A DNA stretch of 64,000 nucleotides from Lentzea cavernae (GCF_014653695.1 NZ_BNAR01000005.1:248001-312000), one strand, 5' to 3'. Shown: positions 1 to 10,726, counted from the stretch's first letter. Notes: a model not told the origin generated them from the letters alone. Numbers and translations are program-made.

Positions 1-269
1 TGACGGCCGCGATGTCGAGGGCCCGCCGGGAAGGCAGAGTGTTCATCGACTGGAGCCAGAACAACATCGCCAAGACCACTATCTCTCCCTATTCGCTGCG
101 TGACCATGACGAGCCGACCGTGGCTACGCCTGTCACCTGGGCGGAGGTTCACAGCTGCCGCAAGCCGGACGAGTTGACGTTCACCGCGGATGACGTGCTC
201 AAGCGGACTGCAGACCTCGGCGACCTCTTCGCGATGGTGGCGCAGGAGCGAGCGCCACTACCTGATTGA
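1..269 (+). CDS. ligD: LigD-type DNA polymerase/primase domain, C-terminal end (partial)
   Basis: The reading frame is open from base 3 to the TGA at 267-269; the gene begins before the window. The residues match the end of the archaeo-eukaryotic primase-like polymerase domain of LigD, the actinobacterial non-homologous end-joining polymerase: VFIDWSQNN, then KTTISPYSLR and the TPVTWAEV stretch are characteristic of that domain. The protein stops soon after the polymerase domain, so it is either a stand-alone LigD polymerase or a LigD with the polymerase at its C-terminus; the missing 5' part would decide. The downstream neighbour is a large NTPase in the same direction, 177 bp away, with no sign of being in one operon. 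The family is confident from motifs; the overall architecture is unknown. Confidence 0.8.
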   Translation, partial: TAAMSRARREGRVFIDWSQNNIAKTTISPYSLRDHDEPTVATPVTWAEVHSCRKPDELTFTADDVLKRTADLGDLFAMVAQERAPLPD

Positions 270-446
270 CGCGGCACGATCTGCCAGTGGTGGCGCCGTG
301 GGTCGAACGTCCACAGAACCCCCTCCCACCACGCTCACGGCCAACGATTCGGCGAATGGCCAGATAGTCACTGCGCGAACATCTCCCTTGGCACCGCCGT
401 TCGAGCGAAGCAGATAACTGTCGGTGGTCCGCCATATGGTGTAGAG

Positions 447-3400
447 GTGGCAAGTCGACGTGAAGGCGACCAAGTAGCCAGCCCGTACTCGACGGGTGGC
501 GGCGGCACCGTTCTAGAGCACCGGTTCGGGGCGACCCTGCTGGCCAACCTGCTCATGGGCGACCCGGTGCCTGCCCTGGGAGATGACGTAGTCCCGGTGT
601 CAGTGCGGTTCCAAGCCAGCGCTTTCAGCCCGGTGGACGACCTGGTTGTCGTGGGCGATACCCCAGATGGTGGGCAGCGACGGTTGTCGATCGGTGTTCG
701 CAGAGCTCCGAGCTTCGCGGCCAGCGACGCTCCCACGGTGGGCCTGCTGGTGTCGTATCTACGAGTTGTCACCGACCACTGGGACGAGGTCCGAGCTGGC
801 CGCTGGCGTCTGGGACTGGCAGTGGTGAGCCCGAATCCGGCGGTGCGTCAGCTGGGCGAGCTTGGAGTGATCGCGCACGGGCAACCTGACGAGGAGGCGT
901 TCCGGGCTGCGGTGAACCAAGTTGGCCGCAGCAACTACCCTGCTCGTACGCGTTTGAAGCATCTTGACGAGCTGGTCGCCCAGGCTACCGCGGACGAGAA
1001 GGTGCGCACAGAAGCCTCGTCCGGTGAGTTGACTTGGCGCCTTCTGCACGTGCTGCGGCTGCGGGAGTTGCGGTTGGAGGGCACCGACGAGTCCGATCGC
1101 ACGGTGACCGTCGCTCGCCTGCGCAGTGTCGTACCGGACTTGTCGTTGGCGCGAGCCGACGCCCTGTTCGACGGGCTGGAAAGGCTGTCGCGGCGCTACG
1201 CACCTGCGGCGGCCACCGTGACCGGGGAAATGGTGCGCCGGGATCTGTCTGGGACAGTGGTCGATCGCTCGCCCTCCTTTGCCAAGGCGTGGCGGGTGCT
1301 GGACGCACTGTCGGAGACGGCCGCCGCCGAGGTGAGGTTCGGCTTTACCAGGGCCGGGGCGACGATGGAGCTGCCTCGTCCCAGCGCTGGGGAGGCACTG
1401 GTCGCCGCAATGGGCGCAGCCGCGTCGCGGAGCTCCGCGCTGGTCATCACCGGCGAGCCGGATGCCGGCAAGTCTGCGCTGGCATTGCGAACAGCAGGGC
1501 GAGTGCGCACGCAAGGGGCCGCGGTCACCCTACTCAACCTGCGGCAGATGCCCGCGACACTAGTAGAGCTCGAGGCACTGCTGGGCGCCCGGCTCGCCCA
1601 GGTGTTGGGTGCTGCCGCCGTGGGCACGGGGCGACTGCTGTTGGTCGACGGCGCCGAGTCGGTGCTGGAAGGGCGCGGCCTCCTGCTGTCCGCTCTGGCC
1701 CGCGCGGCGATGAGCGTCGGGTTCGGTGTAGTAGCGGTGACACGGACTGACGGCTTCGGGGCGGTCCGCGACCTGCTTGAGCGCGCCGCACGTGAGGCGC
1801 AGCGCGATTGCGGGAGCCAGGCTGATGGAAAACTGGTCGTCGAGCACGAAGTCGCGCGGTTGACCCTGGGCGAGATCTCCCAGGTGGTCGAGGCGTTCCC
1901 GCAGCTGCAGCGCTGGGCGGACGATCAGCGTGCGATGTGGCTGCTGGGCCGACCCGGTCTGGTCGACATGCTGCTGCGTGCCGGTCCTGAGATCGCCGCA
2001 CCGGACGGGCCGGTGTCGGAGGCTGGCCTGTTCGCTGTGGTGTGGCACCACCTGGTACGCCGCGGTGGCGTGACGGGGCCGGGAGCACCCTCGCCCGAGG
2101 CCCGCGATCAGGCTCTGCAAGGGCTGGCGCGGCGGGAGTTGCTGCCAGACGCTGATCATAAGGCTCCAGAGGCAGCCGCGTTGTCTTCACTGCGCTCGGA
2201 CGGTCTGCTGGCCCCGCTCGGCGCGACCGACGCCTGGCAGCCAGCCGACCGGTTCGCCGGTGATCTGGTGCGGGACATGGCCATCGTGCGGGTTCTGGTC
2301 ACAGAGGGGTTCGAGGTCCTGTCGCGAGCGCAGGCCCCGCGCTGGGCCCTGCGTGCAGCCAGGGTCGCCTGCCAGGCCCGACTGCTGGGCGGTCGCGAGA
2401 TCACGAAATCGTTGCGCCAGCTGCGTGCCGAGTTCGATCAGATCGCCGTCGATCACGGCCAGCGGTGGTCGGACGTGCCGTGGGAGGCGGTGCTCACCCT
2501 GGGCGAGGCGCGGCAGGTTCTGAGCCAGACGTGGTCGCAGTTGCAGGCCGAGCGGTACGCGGCCCTGCGGACCGTGATCCGGCTAGCCATGCAGCGTCAC
2601 ACCACCAGCGGAGTCGGTGACCCGGTGGTGCTCGGACCGCTGGTCGAGGCGACTTTTTGCGGGAACCGTGTTGGCGAGACCGCCGCTGACGACGACGGGC
2701 GGATCGCGCACGAGCTTGGACGTTCCATACGCGAGCTGGTGTTGGTGTGGCTACGTGGGCTGGTGGTCGCCGACGGCGGCCCCGTCGCGCTTCGGCAGCA
2801 GGTGCGCGATCGCATCCTGGCGGCCGAGCCTGACCATTGGGACGAGTTCGCGGTGGAGGCTCTGTCCACCCTCGGCCCGGATCTCGATGATCGGGTCGCA
2901 GCGTTTCTGCAGGATATTGCCGCCGATGGTGGTGCCCGCCTGGATGCTGTGGTGGAGCGCTCCTGGCCTTCGGTGGCAATGGCCCGACATCAGCCGGACC
3001 TGCTGCTGGTGCTGGCGGAGTCCTACTACATCGAGCGGTACGACGCCGAGCAGGACGAGGACGACTGGGCAGGGCCATCTCTGTGCGCCGGCAGCATCAG
3101 GCATCACCGCGGTGGCGCGAGCGTCCTCGACCGGCTAGCCAGTTGGAGTCACGGTCCATTCTGGTATCTGTTGATGGCGCGGATGGTGCCGACCCTGGCG
3201 ATGATCAACAGGATGCTCGACCACGCCGTGCGCAGCCGCGCTACGGACCACGACGCCGTCCCGTTGTCAATGGATGAGTTGCCTGGCGTAGAACTGGATC
3301 TGCCGGGAATCGGTGTCCGGGAATGCGTCGGTGACGAATCCGTGTGGGCCTGGTACCGGGGCTCCTCGGACGGCCCGTACCCGTGCGTGAGCGCGTTGCT

Positions 3401-5480
3401 GGCCGTTGAACGTCTCGCCGATCAGCTCGTGGCCATCGCGGGGGTACCGGTGGAGCAGGTCGCCCAACTGCTGTTGCACGAGTGCAACAACCTGGCCATG
3501 CCTGGTCTGGTAGTCGGGTTCCTCGCACGCCATCTGGAGCAGGAGGACCGCTCACTGGATCCGTGGCTGTGCAGCCTCGAGGTGTGGCATCTGGAGGTCG
3601 CCCGGACGGTCGGAGAGGGAGTGCTGCACGTTCAGGGTCCAGACCTCGCAGATCTCGTCGGCCGTGCCCGCCGCGTCGACAACCTGCGCGACCTCGCCGC
3701 CGAACTCACCATTCGCGCCGCTCTCGCCGGTGACCACACCCGACTGGAGGAGCTTGCTGCCGTCGGCGAGGAACTCATCCGTCGCGCCGATGCCCTGCTC
3801 GCCGACTCCGATGGCGGCGAGGAAGCCGAGCGGTTCCTCACCTCGGTGCGGGGTTGGGCGGCAACGTTCGATCCACAGAACTATCACCTGGAGGCCGACG
3901 AATCGGGAAACACGTTTCTCCAGTACGCGCACCCGGAAGACCTGGCAGCCCACATGCGGCCCGAAGCAGAGGCGTTCGCCCGCGCCAGCGAAGCGATGCG
4001 TCTGCAGAACACCTACGCCCGACGAAGCTCCGACCTCGGCACGCGAGCGGACACTCCGCCGTTGGACACGCTGCTGAGCGATATCGCCCTCGCACGGTCC
4101 TTCGGCAACAATCTGCCCGACGCCGGACTCGACCGGCTTGACCCATCCGCCGCCGTCGCGGCCGCCGCTGCCTTGGCCCACGTCCGCACACACGTGTCGG
4201 TGTCGGCCGAGGACCTCCGCTGGGCGACGGACATCCTGATCAGGGCGGCCGCCGCACCGCCCCGAGACGACTACGTCGCCTCCGCCGTCTACCCGGCGGG
4301 CGCCGACCGTTCCGCAGCGTCCGGCCTGCCAGCGCTACTGGCCGCGGCATCGCCGGACACCGATCTAGATCGTCCCGGCATCCTCGCGGCCCTGGAGCAG
4401 TGCGCCACGAGCCGATTCCATGAAACACGCATCGCGTTCGCTCAGGCGCTCCACCACGTGTGGTCCGCGCCATGCGACACCGATCAGTGGCCAGGGGTGT
4501 GCCGTCACGTAGCAGCGTTGGAGGCGGTGCGGGCGGGACTGCGGGACTGTCGTCTTGGCGACGGAGACCCTGTCACTGGGATACGCGGCCGTCTTCGGCT
4601 CGACGGCCCCTACGAGCAGACGCTGCCCGCGGTCGAGACGAGGCGGCTCTACCTGATAACGCTCATCCCGCCGCTGATCGCCGTCGCGTCCGCGTCGCGT
4701 AGCCACTGCTGCGTCGCAGACCAAGCAGGCGTCCTGCTCGACGTCGTGCTGGACGCCTATGCCCGCGCCACCGACCGCTGGGCGCGCAAGCGGTTTCAGA
4801 ACCGGTACAGCAGGCAGGGTGCCCGTGTGATCGTCGAGTTGGCCGTGGGCGGGAACACTGAACCATTGACCGGGTATGTGCGGCGATTCGCCTCCAACGC
4901 CTCCGCCCTGCACGGCTTCATGGACGATCTGGCCGTGCTGTTCACCTACGACGACGACCTGAGGCCCTGCTTGCCGGACGTGTGGCACCTCGCCATGGAC
5001 ACGGCGCTGCAGGCCATCGGTGACGCCACCATGCTGCGTGCCAGCCGCTACCGAGGCGAGGACGTGCTCGCAGGGCTACTGCCCGCTCCTAGGATCGAGG
5101 TTAGCGACATCGACATCGATGCAACGCTGACCCATGCCCGCGCAGGCTGGTTGCACCCGGATTCCATCGCCGACCTCGTAGACCGCTGGATCCCATTGGC
5201 CCGTCACGAACCCGATGCTCTGGACGCGCTCGCGAAAATGGCCAGATGCGCCTCACTGGACTGGCAGCGCGGCACCGGGCTGCTGTGGGCCGAACAACTA
5301 GCCGACGACACCCACCACACCCTCGCCAACCGGTGCTGGTACCTCACCGATTGGCTGGCCGACATCCACTCCCACGAGGACATGACGCCCGACCAGGCGC
5401 GACGGTGGCGACGCATGGTCGATGGACTAGCCGCCGCAGGCGATCGCCGCGCGGCCAAACTGCAACGCATCGAGGAATAG
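447..5480 (+). CDS. Giant STAND-type NTPase with nuclease-like N-terminus (Avs-like)
   Basis: A 1677-residue protein from a GTG start; no strong ribosome site precedes it, so the start is tentative. The N-terminus carries a glycine run (17-20) followed by a helix and strand pattern with VDDLVVV (63-69) and SIGVRR (81-86). This spacing resembles PD-(D/E)XK-like domains at the head of large actinobacterial conflict ATPases, although the usual catalytic lysine position reads R here. A P-loop GEPDAGKS lies at 336-343 and a Walker B LLLVDG at 397-402. The remaining ~1200 residues are helical and repeat-like, as expected of a sensor region. It is followed 713 bp later by a second giant NTPase in the same direction. 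Inferred role: NTP-driven anti-phage sensor/effector, analogous to Avs proteins. The exact family is not recognised. Confidence 0.7.
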   Translation: MASRREGDQVASPYSTGGGGTVLEHRFGATLLANLLMGDPVPALGDDVVPVSVRFQASAFSPVDDLVVVGDTPDGGQRRLSIGVRRAPSFAASDAPTVGLLVSYLRVVTDHWDEVRAGRWRLGLAVVSPNPAVRQLGELGVIAHGQPDEEAFRAAVNQVGRSNYPARTRLKHLDELVAQATADEKVRTEASSGELTWRLLHVLRLRELRLEGTDESDRTVTVARLRSVVPDLSLARADALFDGLERLSRRYAPAAATVTGEMVRRDLSGTVVDRSPSFAKAWRVLDALSETAAAEVRFGFTRAGATMELPRPSAGEALVAAMGAAASRSSALVITGEPDAGKSALALRTAGRVRTQGAAVTLLNLRQMPATLVELEALLGARLAQVLGAAAVGTGRLLLVDGAESVLEGRGLLLSALARAAMSVGFGVVAVTRTDGFGAVRDLLERAAREAQRDCGSQADGKLVVEHEVARLTLGEISQVVEAFPQLQRWADDQRAMWLLGRPGLVDMLLRAGPEIAAPDGPVSEAGLFAVVWHHLVRRGGVTGPGAPSPEARDQALQGLARRELLPDADHKAPEAAALSSLRSDGLLAPLGATDAWQPADRFAGDLVRDMAIVRVLVTEGFEVLSRAQAPRWALRAARVACQARLLGGREITKSLRQLRAEFDQIAVDHGQRWSDVPWEAVLTLGEARQVLSQTWSQLQAERYAALRTVIRLAMQRHTTSGVGDPVVLGPLVEATFCGNRVGETAADDDGRIAHELGRSIRELVLVWLRGLVVADGGPVALRQQVRDRILAAEPDHWDEFAVEALSTLGPDLDDRVAAFLQDIAADGGARLDAVVERSWPSVAMARHQPDLLLVLAESYYIERYDAEQDEDDWAGPSLCAGSIRHHRGGASVLDRLASWSHGPFWYLLMARMVPTLAMINRMLDHAVRSRATDHDAVPLSMDELPGVELDLPGIGVRECVGDESVWAWYRGSSDGPYPCVSALLAVERLADQLVAIAGVPVEQVAQLLLHECNNLAMPGLVVGFLARHLEQEDRSLDPWLCSLEVWHLEVARTVGEGVLHVQGPDLADLVGRARRVDNLRDLAAELTIRAALAGDHTRLEELAAVGEELIRRADALLADSDGGEEAERFLTSVRGWAATFDPQNYHLEADESGNTFLQYAHPEDLAAHMRPEAEAFARASEAMRLQNTYARRSSDLGTRADTPPLDTLLSDIALARSFGNNLPDAGLDRLDPSAAVAAAAALAHVRTHVSVSAEDLRWATDILIRAAAAPPRDDYVASAVYPAGADRSAASGLPALLAAASPDTDLDRPGILAALEQCATSRFHETRIAFAQALHHVWSAPCDTDQWPGVCRHVAALEAVRAGLRDCRLGDGDPVTGIRGRLRLDGPYEQTLPAVETRRLYLITLIPPLIAVASASRSHCCVADQAGVLLDVVLDAYARATDRWARKRFQNRYSRQGARVIVELAVGGNTEPLTGYVRRFASNASALHGFMDDLAVLFTYDDDLRPCLPDVWHLAMDTALQAIGDATMLRASRYRGEDVLAGLLPAPRIEVSDIDIDATLTHARAGWLHPDSIADLVDRWIPLARHEPDALDALAKMARCASLDWQRGTGLLWAEQLADDTHHTLANRCWYLTDWLADIHSHEDMTPDQARRWRRMVDGLAAAGDRRAAKLQRIEE

Positions 5481-5699
5481 CCCACGCAGGCAGCAACATG
5501 AGATTCATCCGCCCGGCGGGGAGGCCCCGCGCCACTGGAACCGGCGGACGAGACAGTACGGTGACTCCATTGGGGCGATCGGCGGAATCTTGCGCGATCC
5601 GCACGTACTGGTTCGTCTTACAACGATCGCATCATGATCAGTCTCAGCGCGCGTGACGCCGCTTCGATCGTGACCTTCCTCGGCGCGCAGATGCAGATG

Positions 5700-6071
5700 G
5701 GCGTCGGCGTACTTGTCCCGTTCGGGTTTCGAATGAACGTTGAGCAGCTGCTTCCTCCGTCTCTTGACGCGGGCACGGATCACTAGCGGTGCCAGGGCGA
5801 GCAGCAAGGGGCCGAACGTGCGGCCACCCATCACGGTCAAGGCGCCTGCTGGGTGAGTTTTGGCTGGCGTCGTAGAAGACGACTGAGCCGGGCGCGATGC
5901 GCACCCCCGTTTGAGGGTCCACCTCGGCTCGTTGGGCCGGATCTCTGCACGCGGGGGGATCTCCAGTGTCTGCGTCTGGCCTGCGGCAGCGGGTGGGACG
6001 GTGACGTCGCACTGCCGTGGTGGGGGCAGGCCCCACCCGGTGAGCAGGACCGTCAGCAGCACGATCAGCAC
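5700..6071 (-). pseudogene. Decayed small two-helix membrane protein (possible)
   Basis: On the minus strand a hydrophobic start (VLIVLLTVLLTGW) is followed by a proline-rich extracellular-looking stretch. The sense then moves to another frame (APGSVVFYDASQ) and returns to the first frame for a second hydrophobic segment (FGPLLLALAPLVI) and a basic tail (RVKRRRKQ). Reading across the two frame changes gives a plausible membrane protein with two anchors, so I interpret it as a gene with two compensating indels. This is the only content I can see in the gap between the two giant NTPase genes, apart from the Shine-Dalgarno site of the second. The boundaries are approximate and the function is unknown. 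Confidence 0.3.
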
Positions 6072-6183
6072 CGCGGGGCGACACGATCCCCCCAGACGTC
6101 CAGGACGTCGATCGCAGGATTCGGCAATCGACGTTGCTATCGTGCGATCTCTGACCGCTGGCGACACCGGCCGCGGAGGGTCT

Positions 6184-6188
6184 GGAGG
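6184..6188 (+). promoter_or_regulatory. Ribosome binding site GGAGG
   Basis: A full GGAGG sits five bases before the GTG at 6194 and selects that codon as the start of the second giant NTPase. Confidence 0.7.
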
Positions 6189-6193
6189 TTACC

Positions 6194-9100
6194 GTGAGTC
6201 CGCGTTCCGGTGGAGAGTCGGACAAGCTCGGCAACTACTACGAGGGCTTGTGGATCATCTGGCAAATGCTGGAGGTTATCGCCGGCCGGGCAGAGTCGAT
6301 CACGATCGAAGCGCTGGGCGACCTGGGAGACGGGGCCGAGTTCGTTCTCCGCTCCAGCAACAAGGTGTGCTTGCACCAGCTCAAACGTCAGATCGGCGAT
6401 GCGAACGAGTGGACGCTTGGGACACTACGGGCGAAACGCGTTCTCAAGTACGCGGCCCAGCACACAGGCCAAGGTCGACACTTCTGTTTCGTCTCATTGG
6501 TCCCGGCTCGAACTCTCGACGAACTTGCCGGACGCGCAGTGAGATCAACCGACGTCGTCTCCTTCGTCGCCGACCTGACCTCCAACAAGAATCTGACGGA
6601 TGCCTTCGCAAGCCTTGCCTCAGACTCTGACTTCGGATCCGAAGACGCAGCATGGCAGGCTCTGCAGCGGATCGAGGTCTCCTGGACTGACGAAAGGCTC
6701 ATCAAAAGCCACTGCGTCACCCTCGCCGAGGTGTACCTCCAAGGCCTACCCCCTCACCCGATGACCCTGGTACTGGGCGAGATCGCTGCTACCAGCATCG
6801 GCGAGATGCTCGACATCGCGACTCTGGACGAGAAGCTTGCTGAGCACGGCATCCGTCGGTCCAAGGAGAACAGGCAAAGTGCAGCGCGCAGCGAGATTGA
6901 CGCGATGCTCGCCACCTGGACGGCGGGAGTAGAGGCTGAGCTGTTCGAGCCGGGCATTCCCAGAGCCGCCGCAGCCACGATCGCAGCAGCCGTTGAGGCG
7001 CGTGACTGCCGGATTGTCTTTGCAGCGGGTGTTGCCGGCAGCGGCAAGTCGGCGGTGCTCCAGCAAGCGATCAGTCATCTGCGTCAAAATGATCATGTTG
7101 TCGCGGCCGCTCGTCTCGACCGTTTAGAGCCGTTCGCGTCGACGGGCCAACTCGGCGAGCGCTTCGCCCTGAGCAGTTCACCAGTGGCAACGCTTGCGAC
7201 AGCCGCTGCCGGGCGGAAATGCGTTCTCGTCATCGATCAGCTCGACGCCATCAGCAAGGCTTCAGGCCGAGCACCTGGAGCGATGGACGTAGTGGCTGCG
7301 CTCGTACGGGAAGCTCACGCGTTCCCCGAGATGCGGCTGATTTTCGCTTGTCGCGTATTCGACCTTGACAACGATGATCGCATCCGGCAGCTGGCCAGTG
7401 AACGGCAGACCAGTCGAGTCGAGATCGCTGAACTGGCCGAGGCCGACATGCAGCAGGTCCTGGAGGCAGCGAACATAGACCTTGAGTCGCTTGGTCACCA
7501 GCAAAAGCAGCTCCTGCGGACGCCGCTGAACCTGAAGCTCTTCATGGAGATCGGTCCATCGATCGAAGGCCTGTCCTTTCGAACGACGAAGGATCTGTTC
7601 GACGCATACTGGGACCGCAAGCTCGCAGACTGCCGGGCACGCGCGAGCGGGCCTGTCAGGTTCGTCGAGGTGATCGATGTCCTCACTGACAGCATGAGCG
7701 ACCGGCAGCGTCTTTCCGCACCTGCTCACACGCTGGATTCCGGGAACCTACTGCCGGACGCGCTGCTCCTGGTCTCCGAACACGTGCTCGTTCGCAGCCG
7801 CCAGCAGCTGGCGTTCTTCCACGAGTCCTTTTTCGACTACGCGTTCGCCCGCCGCTGGATGGAACGTGGTGTTGACCTGGTCACGTTCCTCAGCTCGGGT
7901 CACCAGGAACTGTTCCGCCGCACCCAGGTACGGCAGATCCTGCTCCACCTGAGGTACGACGAGCCGGAGCGCTTCGTCGCCGAGGCCGATGCCGTGCTCA
8001 GTAGCCCAGAGGTGCGGTTTCACATCAAGGACGTCGTCCTCAGCCTGTTCCGGACCATCGACCGTCCTACGATCGACGAGGCACTTCTGATCGAGCACCT
8101 CATTGACCAGAACCCGCCGTTTCTCAAACAGCTGTACGCGGTTCTGCACGCTCCGGGCTGGTTCCGCGCAGCGGATACCGCTGGTGCTCTGCAGACCTGG
8201 CTGGCTAGCAACGATCCCAAGATCAGAGTTCACGCGTACAGCTGCCTGGCTGGAGGAGCAGGCGAGGATCCCGACCGGGTGGCCGAGATACTGCATCCGT
8301 ACCTGGACGAGAAGGACGTTCGTGCTGAGGTCGTCTGGGTGCTTAGTTCAGCCAATCTGTCGCGCTCGCGGCGTCTGTTCGATGCGGTAGTCAAGCTCAT
8401 GCAGACCGGACTCTACGAGGTGAACGACTTCGACCTGTGGCACGTTGCCCGCTCTCTGCCCGAACATCAGCCGGGGTGGGCGGTCGAACTGCTCGAAGCC
8501 TGGCTCATGTCGCATACCGATAGTCTCCAGGGTGACGGGGCTGTTGCCGTGCTCAACACACGGCCCTACCTACTGCTTACGTTCTGTGCCAGTACAGCGG
8601 TTGCGGCGCCTCTGAAGTTCTGCACCGACATCATCCCGCACTTGTTGCGGATCATGTCTCTGACGAGCTACCCGCAATCCCGTCGTCCGTACAGCGACCT
8701 CCACTTCGCAGGCTGGCATCCGGGAAGCGAACCTCATGAACTCGACGACGCTCTCATCGAGGCATCGATCCGAGCCGTCAAGGCAGCCGCAGCACAGGAT
8801 GTACACGCACTGACTCCGGTTCTCGAGGCGCTCGCGCAGGATGTCCACAGTGCCGCACAGCTACTGCTCTATCACGGTCTTGGTGCATCTCCCCAACACT
8901 TCGCAGAGTGGACTGGGGAAATCCTGCTCCAAGGCGAGCACCGCCTCAAATGCGGCTACGGCTCAAACTCGATGTGGGGCACGCGACAGTTGCTCAGCGC
9001 AGTCAGCCCGCACATGAGTCCAGACACCTTCGACGCGGTCGAGGCGCGGGTACGGGATCTGCGACTTCCTTGGGAGGATCCCCGCTCCCCAGAGGCGGGC

Positions 9101-10666
9101 CGATACGCCTTCACCCTCCTAAGTGGACTTGACGAACATCGCCTCTCGGAAATCGGCCGCAAACGTCTCGGCGAGCTACGACGGAGGTTCACCACCGAGC
9201 AGCCCGAAAGTCCTCACCGTGTGAACGTGGCCGCAATCGTCTCGCCGATCTCCGAGTCGGCCGCGGCACGCATGGGGGACGACCACTGGTTGCGAGCGAT
9301 GAAAAAGTACAACGTCGATCACGCTGACTACGACACACATATCGGCGGAGTACACGAACTGGCGTCAGTACTCCAGGCTCAGACAGCTCGTGATCCGCTG
9401 CGCTACGCGAAACTCGCGGTCAAGCTCACCGCCGACCTGCACCCGGCCTACGCAGACCACCTGCTGATCGGCCTGGGGAACACCGCAGAGCAGGTCGACA
9501 CAGCCGTGGTGTGCGACGCGATTCGCCACATCAGACAACTCGGCCAGCCCGATGCCGAACGCTGGCTGGCGTGGCCGCTAAGAAGACATGTCGACTCAGA
9601 CATCGCTGACGACATCATCGAGTTGGTCCTGGATCTAGCGATCGACAGCAACGAACCAGACGAAGATCGTTGGCCGATATCCGCTGACGGACAGAACTCT
9701 CGGGGTGCTGCCGAGAAAATCCACAACAACGGCATCAACGTTGCTCGCGGTCAAGCGGCCGAAGTACTCGGCGACCTCCTGATCCACGACGCCGACGGGC
9801 GGCGAACCGCAATCATCGCACCACAACTGCAGGCGCTCGCCGCCGATCCGTCCATCGCAGTTCGCTCCTGTGTGGCCCACCTCGTCGGCGCGTCGTTGCG
9901 CCACGCACGTCCGCAGGCCATCGCCGCATTCAACACACTCATTGATGCCGACGATCGACTCTTGGCGGTCTACAACGTCGAGCGCCTGGTCCTCTACATC
10001 ATGCACGGAGGTGAAGCGGCCCTCACCCGCTCCATTGTGGAACGCACGACCAGCTCTGCATACGACGAGGTCCGCCAGACAGGCGGTCGGCTTGCTGCAC
10101 GGCTGGCTTTGCATCTCGGTGACGATGCACTGTTGCGCAAGCACCTCGCCTCTCCGACACCAAGTGTCCGCACTGGCGTCGCGGAGGTCGCAGCGGCGTT
10201 CCTGCCTCGCAACCACAACCTGAGTCTCGTCTCTTCAGCGCTGAGCACATTGTTCAAGGACGAGAACCCCGAGGTGCGCCGTGCTGCCGCACACGCCGTA
10301 GTAGACCTGCGCGGCGAGGCGCTACGGCAGTACCGCGACCTGCTCGGCAGGTTGATCGACTCCCCCTCGTTCGCGGCCGCCGAGGCCCAACTACTCATCA
10401 CACTCGAAGACGCCCCAGACAGGGTGGACACGCTCATCATGCACTGCGCCAAGCGGTTCCTCGATCTCCACGACCACGAGCTCGGTAACTTCGCGACAGC
10501 GGCAGCCGGCGACTCGCGACAAGTCACAAACCTTCTAGTGCGCGCGTACGCCCAAACACATGGAACTCAAGCGCGCAGGGAGATTCTCGACTACCTCGAC
10601 CGCCTGCTGCTGCTGAACGCCTTTGGCACCCAAGAGGCAGTCGACAGCCTCGAACGCAGTTGGTAA
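6194..10666 (+). CDS. Giant NTPase with N-terminal Cap4/DUF4297-like nuclease and C-terminal HEAT-like repeats (Avs-like)
   Basis: A 1490-residue protein from a GTG with a good Shine-Dalgarno. Residues 1-70 begin GGESDKLGNYYEG and then show LGDLGDGAEF (41-50) and HQLKRQ (61-66). This D...E...QxK layout is that of PD-(D/E)XK nucleases of the Cap4/DUF4297 type, which cut double-stranded DNA in several defence systems. The NTPase core has Walker A GVAGSGKS (279-286) and Walker B VLVIDQLD (344-351). The long C-terminal part contains HEAT-like units (for example VRSCVAHLV and VRRAAAHAV), a common sensor scaffold. It lies downstream of another giant NTPase and convergent with the Gabija-like pair, with only 60 bp between stops. 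Inferred role: phage sensing followed by DNA degradation. Known Avs subfamilies were not matched. Confidence 0.75.
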   Translation: MSPRSGGESDKLGNYYEGLWIIWQMLEVIAGRAESITIEALGDLGDGAEFVLRSSNKVCLHQLKRQIGDANEWTLGTLRAKRVLKYAAQHTGQGRHFCFVSLVPARTLDELAGRAVRSTDVVSFVADLTSNKNLTDAFASLASDSDFGSEDAAWQALQRIEVSWTDERLIKSHCVTLAEVYLQGLPPHPMTLVLGEIAATSIGEMLDIATLDEKLAEHGIRRSKENRQSAARSEIDAMLATWTAGVEAELFEPGIPRAAAATIAAAVEARDCRIVFAAGVAGSGKSAVLQQAISHLRQNDHVVAAARLDRLEPFASTGQLGERFALSSSPVATLATAAAGRKCVLVIDQLDAISKASGRAPGAMDVVAALVREAHAFPEMRLIFACRVFDLDNDDRIRQLASERQTSRVEIAELAEADMQQVLEAANIDLESLGHQQKQLLRTPLNLKLFMEIGPSIEGLSFRTTKDLFDAYWDRKLADCRARASGPVRFVEVIDVLTDSMSDRQRLSAPAHTLDSGNLLPDALLLVSEHVLVRSRQQLAFFHESFFDYAFARRWMERGVDLVTFLSSGHQELFRRTQVRQILLHLRYDEPERFVAEADAVLSSPEVRFHIKDVVLSLFRTIDRPTIDEALLIEHLIDQNPPFLKQLYAVLHAPGWFRAADTAGALQTWLASNDPKIRVHAYSCLAGGAGEDPDRVAEILHPYLDEKDVRAEVVWVLSSANLSRSRRLFDAVVKLMQTGLYEVNDFDLWHVARSLPEHQPGWAVELLEAWLMSHTDSLQGDGAVAVLNTRPYLLLTFCASTAVAAPLKFCTDIIPHLLRIMSLTSYPQSRRPYSDLHFAGWHPGSEPHELDDALIEASIRAVKAAAAQDVHALTPVLEALAQDVHSAAQLLLYHGLGASPQHFAEWTGEILLQGEHRLKCGYGSNSMWGTRQLLSAVSPHMSPDTFDAVEARVRDLRLPWEDPRSPEAGRYAFTLLSGLDEHRLSEIGRKRLGELRRRFTTEQPESPHRVNVAAIVSPISESAAARMGDDHWLRAMKKYNVDHADYDTHIGGVHELASVLQAQTARDPLRYAKLAVKLTADLHPAYADHLLIGLGNTAEQVDTAVVCDAIRHIRQLGQPDAERWLAWPLRRHVDSDIADDIIELVLDLAIDSNEPDEDRWPISADGQNSRGAAEKIHNNGINVARGQAAEVLGDLLIHDADGRRTAIIAPQLQALAADPSIAVRSCVAHLVGASLRHARPQAIAAFNTLIDADDRLLAVYNVERLVLYIMHGGEAALTRSIVERTTSSAYDEVRQTGGRLAARLALHLGDDALLRKHLASPTPSVRTGVAEVAAAFLPRNHNLSLVSSALSTLFKDENPEVRRAAAHAVVDLRGEALRQYRDLLGRLIDSPSFAAAEAQLLITLEDAPDRVDTLIMHCAKRFLDLHDHELGNFATAAAGDSRQVTNLLVRAYAQTHGTQARREILDYLDRLLLLNAFGTQEAVDSLERSW

Positions 10667-10726
10667 GCATCGCGAAGCCGCTGCATTGCTAGCCAATCAG
10701 AGCCGAATCCACGCAGACCCGTGTGA

